A stretch of 64,000 nt of DNA, taken from NCBI GenBank assembly GCA_030431055.1, contig JAUIJA010000008.1, positions 28,731-92,730 on the forward strand, read 5' to 3'. A program made the translations under genes and the position numbers. The first letter of the stretch is position 1. The number at the start of each line of letters is the position of its first letter. The notes beneath the pieces were generated by a model. It saw only the letters and a program-made list of their open reading frames with translations. It did no database searches and was not told where the DNA came from. Shown piece by piece: positions 34,473 through 43,056 of this stretch. This DNA comes from Bacteroidia bacterium. GTDB lineage: Bacteria > Bacteroidota > Bacteroidia > Flavobacteriales > Flavobacteriaceae.

Positions 34473-36116
34473 CTATTTTTTTATGAATTTTTGGTAATTG
34501 TTTTTATAAATTCCTTCAAACTGAATGATGTAAATTCCAGATGATAGGTTAGAAATATCAATTTGAGTTGTATTTGTTTTCGGTTCAATTTGCTTTACTG
34601 TTTGACCTAATGTGTTTACTATTTTTAGTGATTTCAATGAGGCTACATCTGCATAATTTTCAATAGTTATTAAGTTTTCGGCCGGATTTGGATAAACATT
34701 AACTTGGATGTTGTTGAAATTTTCAGCAGCTAAATTGGTATTTAATAATGTAATTGCTGCTTGCATATTTGGTAACGGACCAATATGTTTTGAAATATCA
34801 CCACCTTGCGGAATTCCTGTTTGAATTAAAATATCTCTAATCTGTTGGCTTGTCAAATAATTTCCGGTTGCATTAAAATAAAGCGATTGTAAAATTATTG
34901 CACACGATGCAACAATTGGAGTTGCAGAGCTTGTTCCAGAAAAATTCGTGTATTGTTGGTTAAAATCGCTACCATAAGTAACATAATCGCCATAACCAGG
35001 AGCGAGTACATTTTGTCCCCAACCTTGTAAATTTACTCTTGAGCCATAAGTACTATAGCTAATTCTTTGATGCGTGGTATTAGATGTGCCAGCGCCAACA
35101 ATTATAGCACCGCTATCGCCACGATTCATGTATGAAGTGTAATTTGAATTGTCTAAATTTTGGTTTCCATTTCCAGCCGCAGCTACAACAACTAAGCCAG
35201 CATCTGTTGCCGCTTTTGTTAAATTCCAAACGGTTAATTCATATTCTGCAGGAACAAAATCATTACTTTGATTCACCGCGCCATAGGCTTGCATTTCAAA
35301 CATTAAAATATCACCTAAATTAGCATTATTTATAGCTTCAGTTATGGCTTGCGGACGATTAAAACCAAACTCATTTGAATATTCAGGATATAAAGTAGCA
35401 CTATTTGCGCCGTAAGCCATTCCTGTTACGCCATAGCCTTCAGAATCTGCAAAAACGATACCTACAGCTGCTGTACCATGTTCGGTGTAAGCAGTTGAAA
35501 GTCCAGAATAAATAGACATTCCGCTAGCGATGGAAACATTAATCGAATTAAATTCTTCATGATTAATATTCATTCCATATTCAATGTCGTGTAAATTAAT
35601 TCCCGAACCTATGTAATTATTGTTCCAAGCGTATTCTACATTAACGCCTGGATTTGCATATAGATAATTTTGAGAAGCTACTAAGCTTGGCGTTGTAGGT
35701 GGAATATCAGTTGGAGGATTAACTAAACGTGTTGTTTTGTTTTCGCAATATGTTACAAAATTGAGAGAACTAATTTTTCTGTTTACTTCAGCGATTTGAC
35801 TTTCGCTTAAATTAGCTTTAAGTTGTATTAGAACTATATTTTTTAAAAATTGAATCGAATTATCGTTTCCAACATTTTTAATAGCTTGTTTACTTAATTG
35901 ATTTAGTTTTTCGTTTGAAATTTTAATAGCATTTTCAATATGAAAATCATATTCTTTTAACGCGTTATTTAATTCGAGTATTTGCGAATCATTCAAATTT
36001 GAATACTCAACCTGTTTAAAACCAACATAAAAATCAGTGGTATTAGATTGTAAGTTCAACTGTGAAAAAGCTGAAAAACTTATCAAAAATAAAAAGCCTA
36101 AAATATTGATTTTCAT
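34473..36116 (-). CDS. Secreted S8 serine protease with T9SS sorting domain
   Basis: A 547-residue subtilisin-like protease. The signal peptide (MKINILGFLFLISFSAFSQ) is followed by a propeptide (about 20-130) and the S8 domain: catalytic Asp in INLHDIEYG, His in TEHGTAAVGIV and Ser in SGTSSATPIVAS. The last 75 residues are a type A sorting domain (YPNPAENLITIENY, then LSSGIYIIQFEG, KKFIKK-like end), so it leaves the cell via T9SS. A TTG seven codons upstream is open, but ATG at 36116 gives the better signal peptide. It lies between btuD-like and rmuC genes with gaps of 30 and 4 bases. Confidence 0.93.
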   Translation of the reverse strand: MKINILGFLFLISFSAFSQLNLQSNTTDFYVGFKQVEYSNLNDSQILELNNALKEYDFHIENAIKISNEKLNQLSKQAIKNVGNDNSIQFLKNIVLIQLKANLSESQIAEVNRKISSLNFVTYCENKTTRLVNPPTDIPPTTPSLVASQNYLYANPGVNVEYAWNNNYIGSGINLHDIEYGMNINHEEFNSINVSIASGMSIYSGLSTAYTEHGTAAVGIVFADSEGYGVTGMAYGANSATLYPEYSNEFGFNRPQAITEAINNANLGDILMFEMQAYGAVNQSNDFVPAEYELTVWNLTKAATDAGLVVVAAAGNGNQNLDNSNYTSYMNRGDSGAIIVGAGTSNTTHQRISYSTYGSRVNLQGWGQNVLAPGYGDYVTYGSDFNQQYTNFSGTSSATPIVASCAIILQSLYFNATGNYLTSQQIRDILIQTGIPQGGDISKHIGPLPNMQAAITLLNTNLAAENFNNIQVNVYPNPAENLITIENYADVASLKSLKIVNTLGQTVKQIEPKTNTTQIDISNLSSGIYIIQFEGIYKNNYQKFIKK

Positions 36117-36146
36117 AGAATTTGATTTCTTATTCAAAAATAAGGA

Positions 36147-36926
36147 TTATTTAAAAATAAACTTACCTTTTTCTTTATCAAATGTAATGGAGTCATTTTG
36201 AAAAACTTTTTCAAAAACACCATCGCTAATCAAATTACAAGGTTGGTCTTTAAAAATAGCTTCTTCAGTAAAGACAATCACATCATCAGCTAATTGAATA
36301 GCCAAATCTAAATCGTGAGTGGAATATAAAATGGTTTTGTTCGTCTCGTGAGCTAATTTCTGTAGTAATTTTAGCAAAGTAACTTTATGAACCAAATCTA
36401 AATGTGTCGTAGGTTCGTCTAGAATTATTAATGAAGTATCTTGAGCCAAAGCTCGAGCAATCATCACTTTTTGCAATTGTCCGTCACTTACTTCATAATG
36501 CTTTTTATGAATAAAACTTGAAATTCCAGTTAGTGAAATAGCTTCTTCAATTTTAGTTTTATCTTCTTCAGTTAGAGTTCCAAGCCAATTGGTATAAGGT
36601 TGGCGACCTAAAGCAGCAATTTCATAAACGGTTAAATTACTTGGCGGTAAAGCTTCGGTTAAAACTAAACTCAATTCCTGAGCTAAGTCATTAGGTTGAT
36701 ATGAATTAATATTTTTAGCATTCAGTTCAACTTCGCCATTTAATGCAGGAATAATTCCGGTAATTGTTTTTAAAAAAGTAGATTTTCCAATTCCATTTTT
36801 TCCTATTAAAGCAATTAATTTTCCGCTTTCTAATGCAATTGAAATGTTATCTTGAACTACAGTTTTCTGCTTTGCTTTAGTATAACCAATTGTCAAATTC
36901 TTAGTATGTAAAACTGTTTTGCTCAT
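36147..36926 (-). CDS. btuD: Cobalamin/iron-siderophore ABC transporter ATPase
   Basis: A 259-residue importer ATPase of the FecE/BtuD family. Walker A GKNGIGKST (about 42-50), signature VSDGQLQK in place of LSGGQ, Walker B LIILDEPTTHLD and switch His in YSTHDLD. It energises the permease encoded just upstream, with which it overlaps by one base. The B12 assignment rests on the neighbouring cobalamin riboswitch-btuB, since family members also serve iron chelates. Confidence 0.88.
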   Translation of the reverse strand: MSKTVLHTKNLTIGYTKAKQKTVVQDNISIALESGKLIALIGKNGIGKSTFLKTITGIIPALNGEVELNAKNINSYQPNDLAQELSLVLTEALPPSNLTVYEIAALGRQPYTNWLGTLTEEDKTKIEEAISLTGISSFIHKKHYEVSDGQLQKVMIARALAQDTSLIILDEPTTHLDLVHKVTLLKLLQKLAHETNKTILYSTHDLDLAIQLADDVIVFTEEAIFKDQPCNLISDGVFEKVFQNDSITFDKEKGKFIFK

Positions 36927-37957
36927 TACAATTGAATTTTACGTTTTCGTACTAATAACCAAATTACAATTGGCGCTCCAAATAATGATGTTATTGCGTT
37001 TATAGGTAATGTTAAATCGCTTCCTGGTAATTGTGCAATGCTATCGCAAATGAGCATTAAAATTCCGCCTAAAAGTAATGTTCCAAAAACTAAAATACTA
37101 TGATTACTAGTTTTGAAAATCATTTTTGTAATATGTGGAACGGCTAAACCTACAAAGGCAATTGGTCCGGCTAAAGCGGTAATGCTTCCAGCTAAAATAC
37201 TCGTAGCAATTATGATGATGAAACGTGTTTTTTTGAAGTTTATTCCGATGCTTTTTGCATAACGTTCGCCTAATAAAAGTGCATTTAAAGGCTTAATTAC
37301 TAAAATGCTCAAAACTGTTCCGAAAATTACTAAAAAAGCTAATAATGAAACTTCTTTCCAAGATAAATTACTTACGCTTCCCATTGCCCAAAAAGTATAT
37401 TTTTGAAGTTGTTCGGCAGTTGTGAAATAAGAAAGTATAGAAACTATTGCGCTTGTAAAACTACTAAACATTAAACCAACAATTAATATTGCCATGGTGT
37501 CGCGAAGTTGTTTTGCTGCTAATAAAACTGCAGAAAGTACAATGAAACTCCCTAAAGCAGAAGCCAATGCTAACCCGTAGTTTGAAAGAAAAATGGAAGC
37601 AATTGAAATAGGTAAAAATGTTGAACCTAAAATAATTAGTGCAACTCCTAAACTTGCACCCGAACTTAACCCTAAAACGTATGGCCCAGCTAACGGATTT
37701 CTGAAAAGTGTTTGCATTAACAATCCACTTAAAGCTAATCCCATTCCTGTTAAAATTGCTGTTATGGCTTTTGGAAATCTAAAATTGAAAAGTATTATTT
37801 CCCAACTTTCTTTTTCCATTATTTTGCCAAATAATCCTTTTACAACTTCATTTATAGGAATAGAAACCGAACCTAAACTAATATTAACCAAAAACAAAAC
37901 TACCATCGAAGCGAGTAAGATGGAAAATATAATTTTATTTTGGTTGTTCGAATTCAT
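36926..37957 (-). CDS. btuC: Cobalamin-type ABC transporter permease (FecCD family)
   Basis: A 343-residue permease with about ten membrane helices. It has the FecCD hallmarks LSGLLMQTLFRNPLAGPYVLG, the GxxxGA-type SSGASLGVAL, the LLLGERYAKSIGI coupling-loop region and GPIAFVGLAVPHI. It forms the inner-membrane channel. It overlaps both the binding-protein gene and the ATPase gene by one base. Confidence 0.9.
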   Translation of the reverse strand: MNSNNQNKIIFSILLASMVVLFLVNISLGSVSIPINEVVKGLFGKIMEKESWEIILFNFRFPKAITAILTGMGLALSGLLMQTLFRNPLAGPYVLGLSSGASLGVALIILGSTFLPISIASIFLSNYGLALASALGSFIVLSAVLLAAKQLRDTMAILIVGLMFSSFTSAIVSILSYFTTAEQLQKYTFWAMGSVSNLSWKEVSLLAFLVIFGTVLSILVIKPLNALLLGERYAKSIGINFKKTRFIIIIATSILAGSITALAGPIAFVGLAVPHITKMIFKTSNHSILVFGTLLLGGILMLICDSIAQLPGSDLTLPINAITSLFGAPIVIWLLVRKRKIQL

Positions 37958-39081
37958 TATTTCAGTTTTTCAAAGAAATAAAGTTCGTAATCAGTTAATA
38001 ATTCTGGATGTAATATTTTGATTAAATCTTTTACTACTAAATCAGGTCGGTTTGGAGCTAATTCATAATAAATTACGCCACCTGTTTTTCCTTTTTTTGA
38101 ACTAAAAGAATAAATGTTACCTTCTTTTACCGATTTAAAATATTGATAATTCGGATTGGCATCGTTTAGTTCTTTAAGTGAATTAAATCCAGTTCCAATC
38201 CAAAAATCAGCATCTTTTCCCTTATCTAAAACCGATTCAAATGATAAAGACAAACTTCCAGTTCCTTTAGAATCTTTCCATAAATAATCTCCATTAGCCT
38301 CTTTGAAGAAATAAGCTGCCCAACTATCACCTTGTGGTAAATACCATTGATCTTGATACATACTTCCAGATAAGATTGTGGGCTTACTTTGTTCTTTTTT
38401 TGCTAATTTAACTACTTTTAGATATTCATTCTTAATGCGATTGTAATATTTATCAGCTAAATCATTTTTGTCATATAAAGCTCCAAAAAACTTAATCCAT
38501 TCGGCTTTTCCTAACGGAGTTTTTTCAGTCCAATCGGCATTAAAAATTATAAGTTGACCATTGCGTTCTAAGTTTTTATAGGTTTTCATATCACCATCAA
38601 CACTAAAACCAACAATAACATCGGGTTGAATGTCTAAAATAACTTCCGTATTTAAACTTTGATTGTTTCCTATTTCACGAACTTCTCCTTTTTCAATTAA
38701 TCTTCGCGTTACTTCAGATGAAATATAATCAGTGTTTGGAAAAGCTTTTAGCGTTTTTTCAACACTTAACATTTCTAAAGCAGGAATATGTGTCGTTGAA
38801 GTAACGATTATCTTTTGAAGCGGAATTTCAATTTTTGTTAATTTGGCTAAACTATCAGGGATTTCAACTCCTTTTTTATGTAAAACGTACTGAAATTTAT
38901 CGCTCGATTCTGGGAAAATATTAGAAACTGTTACTAAAGTAAAGTCTGTAAATTTTTGTATTGATAATCCTTCTGCATCAGAAATAAGCTCATTTCCTAT
39001 GTTAAGGGATTCTATTTTCTTTTCTTCTTTTTTACATGAAAGAGTAAGTAGTGAAAATAGAATTAGTAGTAACCAACGCAT
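37957..39081 (-). CDS. btuF: Cobalamin-type ABC transporter substrate-binding lipoprotein
   Basis: A 374-residue lipoprotein: residues 1-12 hydrophobic, lipobox LTLSC with Cys13, then the helical-backbone periplasmic binding protein fold (PF01497) with ILDIQPDVIVGFSVDG and HIPALEMLSVEKTLKAFP. The frame is open 15 codons further upstream, but ATG at 39081 directly starts the lipoprotein signal. It delivers B12 from BtuB to the permease. It is the first gene of a seven-gene minus operon with a good promoter at 39097-39126 and no riboswitch of its own. Confidence 0.88.
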   Translation of the reverse strand: MRWLLLILFSLLTLSCKKEEKKIESLNIGNELISDAEGLSIQKFTDFTLVTVSNIFPESSDKFQYVLHKKGVEIPDSLAKLTKIEIPLQKIIVTSTTHIPALEMLSVEKTLKAFPNTDYISSEVTRRLIEKGEVREIGNNQSLNTEVILDIQPDVIVGFSVDGDMKTYKNLERNGQLIIFNADWTEKTPLGKAEWIKFFGALYDKNDLADKYYNRIKNEYLKVVKLAKKEQSKPTILSGSMYQDQWYLPQGDSWAAYFFKEANGDYLWKDSKGTGSLSLSFESVLDKGKDADFWIGTGFNSLKELNDANPNYQYFKSVKEGNIYSFSSKKGKTGGVIYYELAPNRPDLVVKDLIKILHPELLTDYELYFFEKLK

Positions 39082-39096
39082 AATAATTATTTTTGG

Positions 39097-39126
39097 CAAA
39101 AATAGAGGAAATGTAATTAGTAACAA
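39097..39126 (-). promoter_or_regulatory. Promoter of btuF operon
   Basis: On the minus strand TTG (39126-39124), 19 bases, TATTTTTG (39104-39097), 15 bases upstream of the btuF ATG. Confidence 0.75.
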
Positions 39127-39179
39127 AAGCTACTATAGTTTTTATAAGAAATGTTATTTTTGCTGAAAATTTATAAGAC

Positions 39180-39284
39180 ATGAAAGATAGTCCAGAATTT
39201 ATGGCAGCCGTTGCTACAATTATTCTAGCGCACTTTATAATTGGTTTTATTTGGCTATGGCGAAAAATGAATAAGAAAAAGTAA
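39180..39284 (+). CDS. 34-residue single-helix membrane microprotein
   Basis: The ATG-initiated frame encodes MKDSPEFMAAVATIILAHFI plus GFIWLWRKMNKKK: a short acidic N-terminus, one membrane helix (about residues 8-27) and a basic C-terminal tail, so N-out/C-in topology is expected. A -7 element (TATTTTTG, 39155-39162) lies 17 bases upstream. It sits between divergent btuF and the btuB riboswitch. I do not recognise the family; small membrane proteins of this form often regulate transporters, but that is inference. Confidence 0.55.
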   Translation: MKDSPEFMAAVATIILAHFIIGFIWLWRKMNKKK

Positions 39285-39315
39285 AAAATCATTCAACTTC
39301 TATTATATTTGCACC

Positions 39316-39545
39316 CGAATTAAGGTTGAGGTGCATTTTTTTGTACTTCATTAAAAGGGAATCAAGTGATGATTTTAAAGATTTCTAAATTCTGAAATCT
39401 AAATTCTAATTTCAAAGTCTTGAGCTGTACCCGCAACTGTAAGCTATAAAGCTTGTTATTTTCTACATTACCATTGTCTTTTAAAGAGATGAGAAGGTTG
39501 ATAACAAGACGTAAGCCAGGAGACCTGCCTATTTCGATAGAGTAA
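39316..39545 (+). promoter_or_regulatory. Cobalamin riboswitch (aptamer)
   Basis: All core blocks of the adenosylcobalamin riboswitch are present in order: a P2/P3-type hairpin (GTGCA/TGTAC), AAAAGGGAATCAAGTG (39354-39369), GAGCTGTACCCGCAACTGTAA (in 39422-39442) and the B12 box AAGCCAGGAGACCTGCC (39513-39529). P5 is TCAAG (39362-39366) with CTTGA (39419-39423); its loop L5 is 52 bases instead of about 8. The expression platform (39547-39595) has alternative hairpins, including AAACTTT/AAAGTTT. A TATATTTG -7 element is at 39304-39311. It controls btuB. Confidence 0.95.
39384..39413. repeat. TCTAAA-type repeat (family E), copy 3, inside riboswitch L5
   Basis: TCTAAATTCTGAAATCTAAA continuing TTCTAATTTC. 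The segment ATCTAAATTCTAATTTC differs at one position from ATCTGAATTCTAATTTC of copy 2. It occupies most of the expanded L5 loop. Confidence 0.65.
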
Positions 39546-39626
39546 CAAACTTTCGGGAAAAAAAGTTTGAGTATGGGTAAACTATGCTTTTCTCCCAAAA
39601 TTTATTAAATTTTTTAAGTAACCAAA

Positions 39627-41570
39627 ATGAACCAAAAGTTTATTAAGGTAAGCATGTTCTGTATGCTTACTGGTGTTTTGTCTTATGGGCAAGAAAAAGA
39701 CTCATTACGAGTAAATGAGTTAAAAGAAGTTGTAGTTTCGGATACCAAGTTCGAACAAAAACGAGAAAATTCAGGAAAAATTATTGATGTAATTACTGCT
39801 GAAGATTTAGAAAAAAAGCAAGGACAATCTTTGTCTACTATTTTATCTCAGTTAGCTGGAGTTGAAATTAACGGAAATCAATCGGCTAATAGTAAAAACC
39901 AAGGGATTTACATTCGTGGAGGAAGAAATCGACAAGTTGCTATTTATATTGATGGTGTTCCTGTTGTAGACGCGTCTGGTATTAATTTAGAATATGATTT
40001 GCGTTTAATTCCTGTAGAGCAAATTGAAAAAATTGAAGTTTTGAAAGGTTCTTCAAGTGTTCTTTACGGAACAGGAGCAGCAACTGGAGTTATCAATATT
40101 ACGCTTAAGAAATCTGAAGACAAAAAGATTAGTGGAAATGCTTATTGGAATGTAGGAACTCAAAATGATAGCGATAAAAAGGATTTAGATTTAAACGCGT
40201 TTTCTCAAGGTTTGTCTGTAAATGGAAAGTTAAAGAAATTCAGTTATTTAACATCTATAAATAGTACAGAAACAAAAGGTTTTTCTGAAGCTAAAGGGGA
40301 AAACTTTGAAGAAGATATGTTTTCCCGAATAGGAGTAATGCAGAAGTTTGGTTATGTAATTAGCGATAAATTAAACGTAAACTTATTTGGAAATTATGAT
40401 GCTATTAGAAATACGTTTGATAATTCTTACGCAGGACCATTAAGCTCAAATGATGATGTAAATAATAAGAGTTTTTCAGAACAGTTTCGATTAGGTTTAC
40501 AATCAACATATAAATATTCTAAAGGTGAGTTTAATTTGAATCTAAATGGCGGAACAATAGATAGAGAAGTGTTTATTACTAATACTTGGGCAGGAGGAAT
40601 AGATACTTATAATTATTCGTCTCGAAATGCAAATATAGATTTAGTTAACAAATTAAATATTTCGGAGCAATTCCACGTTGTTACAGGTTTACAAACTCAA
40701 TATTACGATATGGAACAATTTGATGCTTATACAGATGTTTCTAAAGAAATGGCTCATTTTAATATTATTGATCCTTACGCAACTATTGTTTATAATTCTA
40801 ACTTTGGTTTAAATGTAAATGCTGGCGGACGTTTAAATATTCATAGTGATTACGGAAATCACTTTGTGTATAATATAAATCCAAGCTATAACTTTAAGAA
40901 TATTCCGTTGAAAATTTTAGCATCTTATAGTACAGCATATATTACTCCAAGTTTGTATCAGCTATTTGGTCCTTACGGAAATGTTGATGTACAACCAGAA
41001 GAAAATGCAACTGCCGAATTAGGTTTTGAAACTTCATTTTTAAACAAAAAAGTAATTTTAAATGCTGTTGGTTTTTACCGACAAGAAAAGAACAAGGTTG
41101 ATTTCTTTACTGATACTACAACATGGGCTTCGTTCTATGATAACTTTGACAATGAAATTAACGCACAAGGTTTTGAAACTAATGTAACATTTAAAATTTT
41201 AGATAAGTTTATCACTAGAACTAATTATACTTTTACAGAAGTAGAAGAGGAGGTTAGTAGATACATTCCTAAACATAAAGTAAATGTTAATTTACAATAC
41301 GATTTTACAAGCAGGTTTAATACTTCAGTGGATTATCAATATTTATCTGAAAGAAATGATGCTTTTTATAACTCTTCAATTTTTGGAACAGAAAATGTTG
41401 AATTAAATTCTTATTCAATATTTAATATAAATATGAATTACCAATTATTACAAAACCGATTGTCAGTTTTTGCAACAGTCACAAATATTTTTAATGAAGA
41501 ATTTGTGGAAGTAATCGGTTATAATACTAAAGGAAGAAATTACAAACTAGGTTTAAGCTTCGATTTTTAA
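39627..41570 (+). CDS. btuB: TonB-dependent cobalamin receptor
   Basis: A 647-residue outer-membrane receptor. A signal peptide (residues 1-22, ending SYGQ) is followed by the TonB box region NELKEVVVSD, a plug (GQSLSTILSQLAGVEINGN, then GIYIRGGRNRQVAIYIDGVP and VLKGSSSVLYGTGAATGVI), and the barrel ending YKLGLSFDF. The length matches BtuB-type receptors. The upstream cobalamin riboswitch assigns the substrate as B12 or a corrinoid precursor. It is divergent from the btuFCD genes. Confidence 0.95.
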   Translation: MNQKFIKVSMFCMLTGVLSYGQEKDSLRVNELKEVVVSDTKFEQKRENSGKIIDVITAEDLEKKQGQSLSTILSQLAGVEINGNQSANSKNQGIYIRGGRNRQVAIYIDGVPVVDASGINLEYDLRLIPVEQIEKIEVLKGSSSVLYGTGAATGVINITLKKSEDKKISGNAYWNVGTQNDSDKKDLDLNAFSQGLSVNGKLKKFSYLTSINSTETKGFSEAKGENFEEDMFSRIGVMQKFGYVISDKLNVNLFGNYDAIRNTFDNSYAGPLSSNDDVNNKSFSEQFRLGLQSTYKYSKGEFNLNLNGGTIDREVFITNTWAGGIDTYNYSSRNANIDLVNKLNISEQFHVVTGLQTQYYDMEQFDAYTDVSKEMAHFNIIDPYATIVYNSNFGLNVNAGGRLNIHSDYGNHFVYNINPSYNFKNIPLKILASYSTAYITPSLYQLFGPYGNVDVQPEENATAELGFETSFLNKKVILNAVGFYRQEKNKVDFFTDTTTWASFYDNFDNEINAQGFETNVTFKILDKFITRTNYTFTEVEEEVSRYIPKHKVNVNLQYDFTSRFNTSVDYQYLSERNDAFYNSSIFGTENVELNSYSIFNINMNYQLLQNRLSVFATVTNIFNEEFVEVIGYNTKGRNYKLGLSFDF

Positions 41571-41594
41571 TAACATATAAAGTTTTCAGTAAAT

Positions 41595-41626
41595 AAAAAT
41601 CCCAATCATTTGATTGGGATTTTTTA
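41595..41626. terminator. Bidirectional terminator between btuB and lipoprotein
   Basis: AAATCCCAATCA and TGATTGGGATTT pair around a TT loop; A and T runs flank both sides, serving both convergent genes. Confidence 0.88.
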
Positions 41627-41630
41627 TTTT

Positions 41631-42596
41631 TTATTGACAACTTGGGTCTAAGTGTTTTTTCAAAGTTCCTCCGCTACAAGTTGGAATGGAAGCATAATCA
41701 TAATAATCATAAACCCCAGGATTGTTTGTTGGATCAGGTTCATAACGTATTTCTAACTTAGTTATCTTACCATCACCATCATCATCAGGGTCTAAAAAGT
41801 CAGGAATATTATCACCATCTGTATCATCGTTGAAAAAGTCATTATCAGAATTAAAATCTTCGTAGTTTGATAAAACTTTGTCGTTATCGTGATCTCTTTG
41901 TTTTTTATTAAATAGCTTAATGTTGAAAACAATTGGAGAATATTGGTCAACAGTGTTTCCTATAAAGCTATTGAAGTATGCTAATCCAGAAGGTATAAAT
42001 ACAATTAAATTCCCATAGTCATTATGAGTAACTGTCCCATTAGTTTCTAAAGTACTCGAAGCTTCTGTCTTGATTACAGATAGTATTTGTCTGTAACCTG
42101 AAATTGATGTAAGTCCAGTATCTGGAAAAGTAAACCAAGTTCCAGTGTTGTTTTGATCGAAAATTTCATTTTCTAAATTCCAACCTTTAAAAGCTGTATA
42201 AGTTGAATCTATAGTTGTAGGAAACTCTCCACCACCTTCATTAAGTATAATATAATACAATTTGTAATCTACATCATCTCCATTGTCATAATCAACTGTA
42301 AATTGAGCCCTAGCATCATTTCTTACAGTAATTGATTGAAGTGGGTAAAGGTTACTTGGGTCATCTTTTTCATCCCAAATAGAAGTTTGAGCAGCATCGA
42401 TTTCTTTTATAGAAAAATCAGAAATGTCTAAATAGTTGTTTTTAAGATATTCTTCAATTTCTAAAATATTTTCATCATAAACCTCTTGTCTGTCTCTAAC
42501 TGATATTGAAAAATTATCATCATCTTTTTTACAACTTATAAAAGTTAGTATAGTAACAACAAATAGAATTAAATTAACATTCTTTTTCATCTTCAA
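41631..42596 (-). CDS. FKBP-type lipoprotein with Asp-rich calcium repeats
   Basis: A 321-residue lipoprotein: hydrophobic residues 8-21, lipobox FISC with Cys22. The central part (about 90-225) resembles the FKBP-type peptidyl-prolyl isomerases of Bacteroidota (FKGWNLEN, GNLIVFIPSGLAYF). After it comes an Asp-rich stretch (about 232-280: DHDNDKVLSNYEDFNSDNDF, then DDTDGDNIPDFLDPDDDGDG) like thrombospondin type 3 calcium repeats. Isomerase activity is uncertain because active-site residues cannot be confirmed. An ATG two codons downstream is an equally possible start. Confidence 0.8.
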   Translation of the reverse strand: MKMKKNVNLILFVVTILTFISCKKDDDNFSISVRDRQEVYDENILEIEEYLKNNYLDISDFSIKEIDAAQTSIWDEKDDPSNLYPLQSITVRNDARAQFTVDYDNGDDVDYKLYYIILNEGGGEFPTTIDSTYTAFKGWNLENEIFDQNNTGTWFTFPDTGLTSISGYRQILSVIKTEASSTLETNGTVTHNDYGNLIVFIPSGLAYFNSFIGNTVDQYSPIVFNIKLFNKKQRDHDNDKVLSNYEDFNSDNDFFNDDTDGDNIPDFLDPDDDGDGKITKLEIRYEPDPTNNPGVYDYYDYASIPTCSGGTLKKHLDPSCQ

Positions 42597-42600
42597 AATT

Positions 42601-42632
42601 TTGTCGCAAGATACAATTTTCCTGTATTTTTG
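42601..42632 (+). promoter_or_regulatory. Promoter of S4-protein operon
   Basis: TTG (42601-42603), 21 bases, TATTTTTG (42625-42632), 31 bases before the ATG at 42664. Confidence 0.65.
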
Positions 42633-42663
42633 TATTCATATTAACATTGTTTTTTGATTTAAA

Positions 42664-43056
42664 ATGAGGATTGATAAATTTTTATGGTGTACACGATATT
42701 TTAAAACGCGAAGTTTAGCAACTGATGCAATAAAAAAAGGGCATGTTACGGTAAATAACCAAACGGCAAAGCCTTCTCGAGAAGTATATCCGATGGATAA
42801 AATTGTTTTGCGAAAGAATCAAATTAATTACGAACTAACGGTTTTAGATATTCCACCTAATAGAGTAGGCGCTAAATTGGTTGATATTTACAGAAAAGAT
42901 ACAACGCCAAAAGAAGCTTTTGAACATTTAGAATTATTAAAATACTCTAAAGATTACTATAGAGCAAAAGGAACGGGAAGACCAACAAAAAAAGACCGAA
43001 GAGATATTGATGATTATACGGATGATTCAAGTGTAGATTATGACGAAATTAAATAA
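42664..43056 (+). CDS. S4-domain RNA-binding protein (Hsp15-like)
   Basis: A 130-residue protein. The S4 domain (residues 1-60) starts MRIDKFLWCTRYFKTRSLAT, with GHVTVNNQTAKPSREV. The tail is basic then acidic (TGRPTKKDRRD, ending in an Asp-rich stretch). It resembles HslR/Hsp15, which recycles stalled 50S-peptidyl-tRNA complexes. It overlaps the next gene by 17 bases, suggesting coupled translation. Confidence 0.9.
   Translation: MRIDKFLWCTRYFKTRSLATDAIKKGHVTVNNQTAKPSREVYPMDKIVLRKNQINYELTVLDIPPNRVGAKLVDIYRKDTTPKEAFEHLELLKYSKDYYRAKGTGRPTKKDRRDIDDYTDDSSVDYDEIK

Noticed and set aside
39362..39598. 78-codon minus-strand frame near btuB
   Set aside because: It lies entirely on the cobalamin riboswitch in antisense and has no recognisable protein features.
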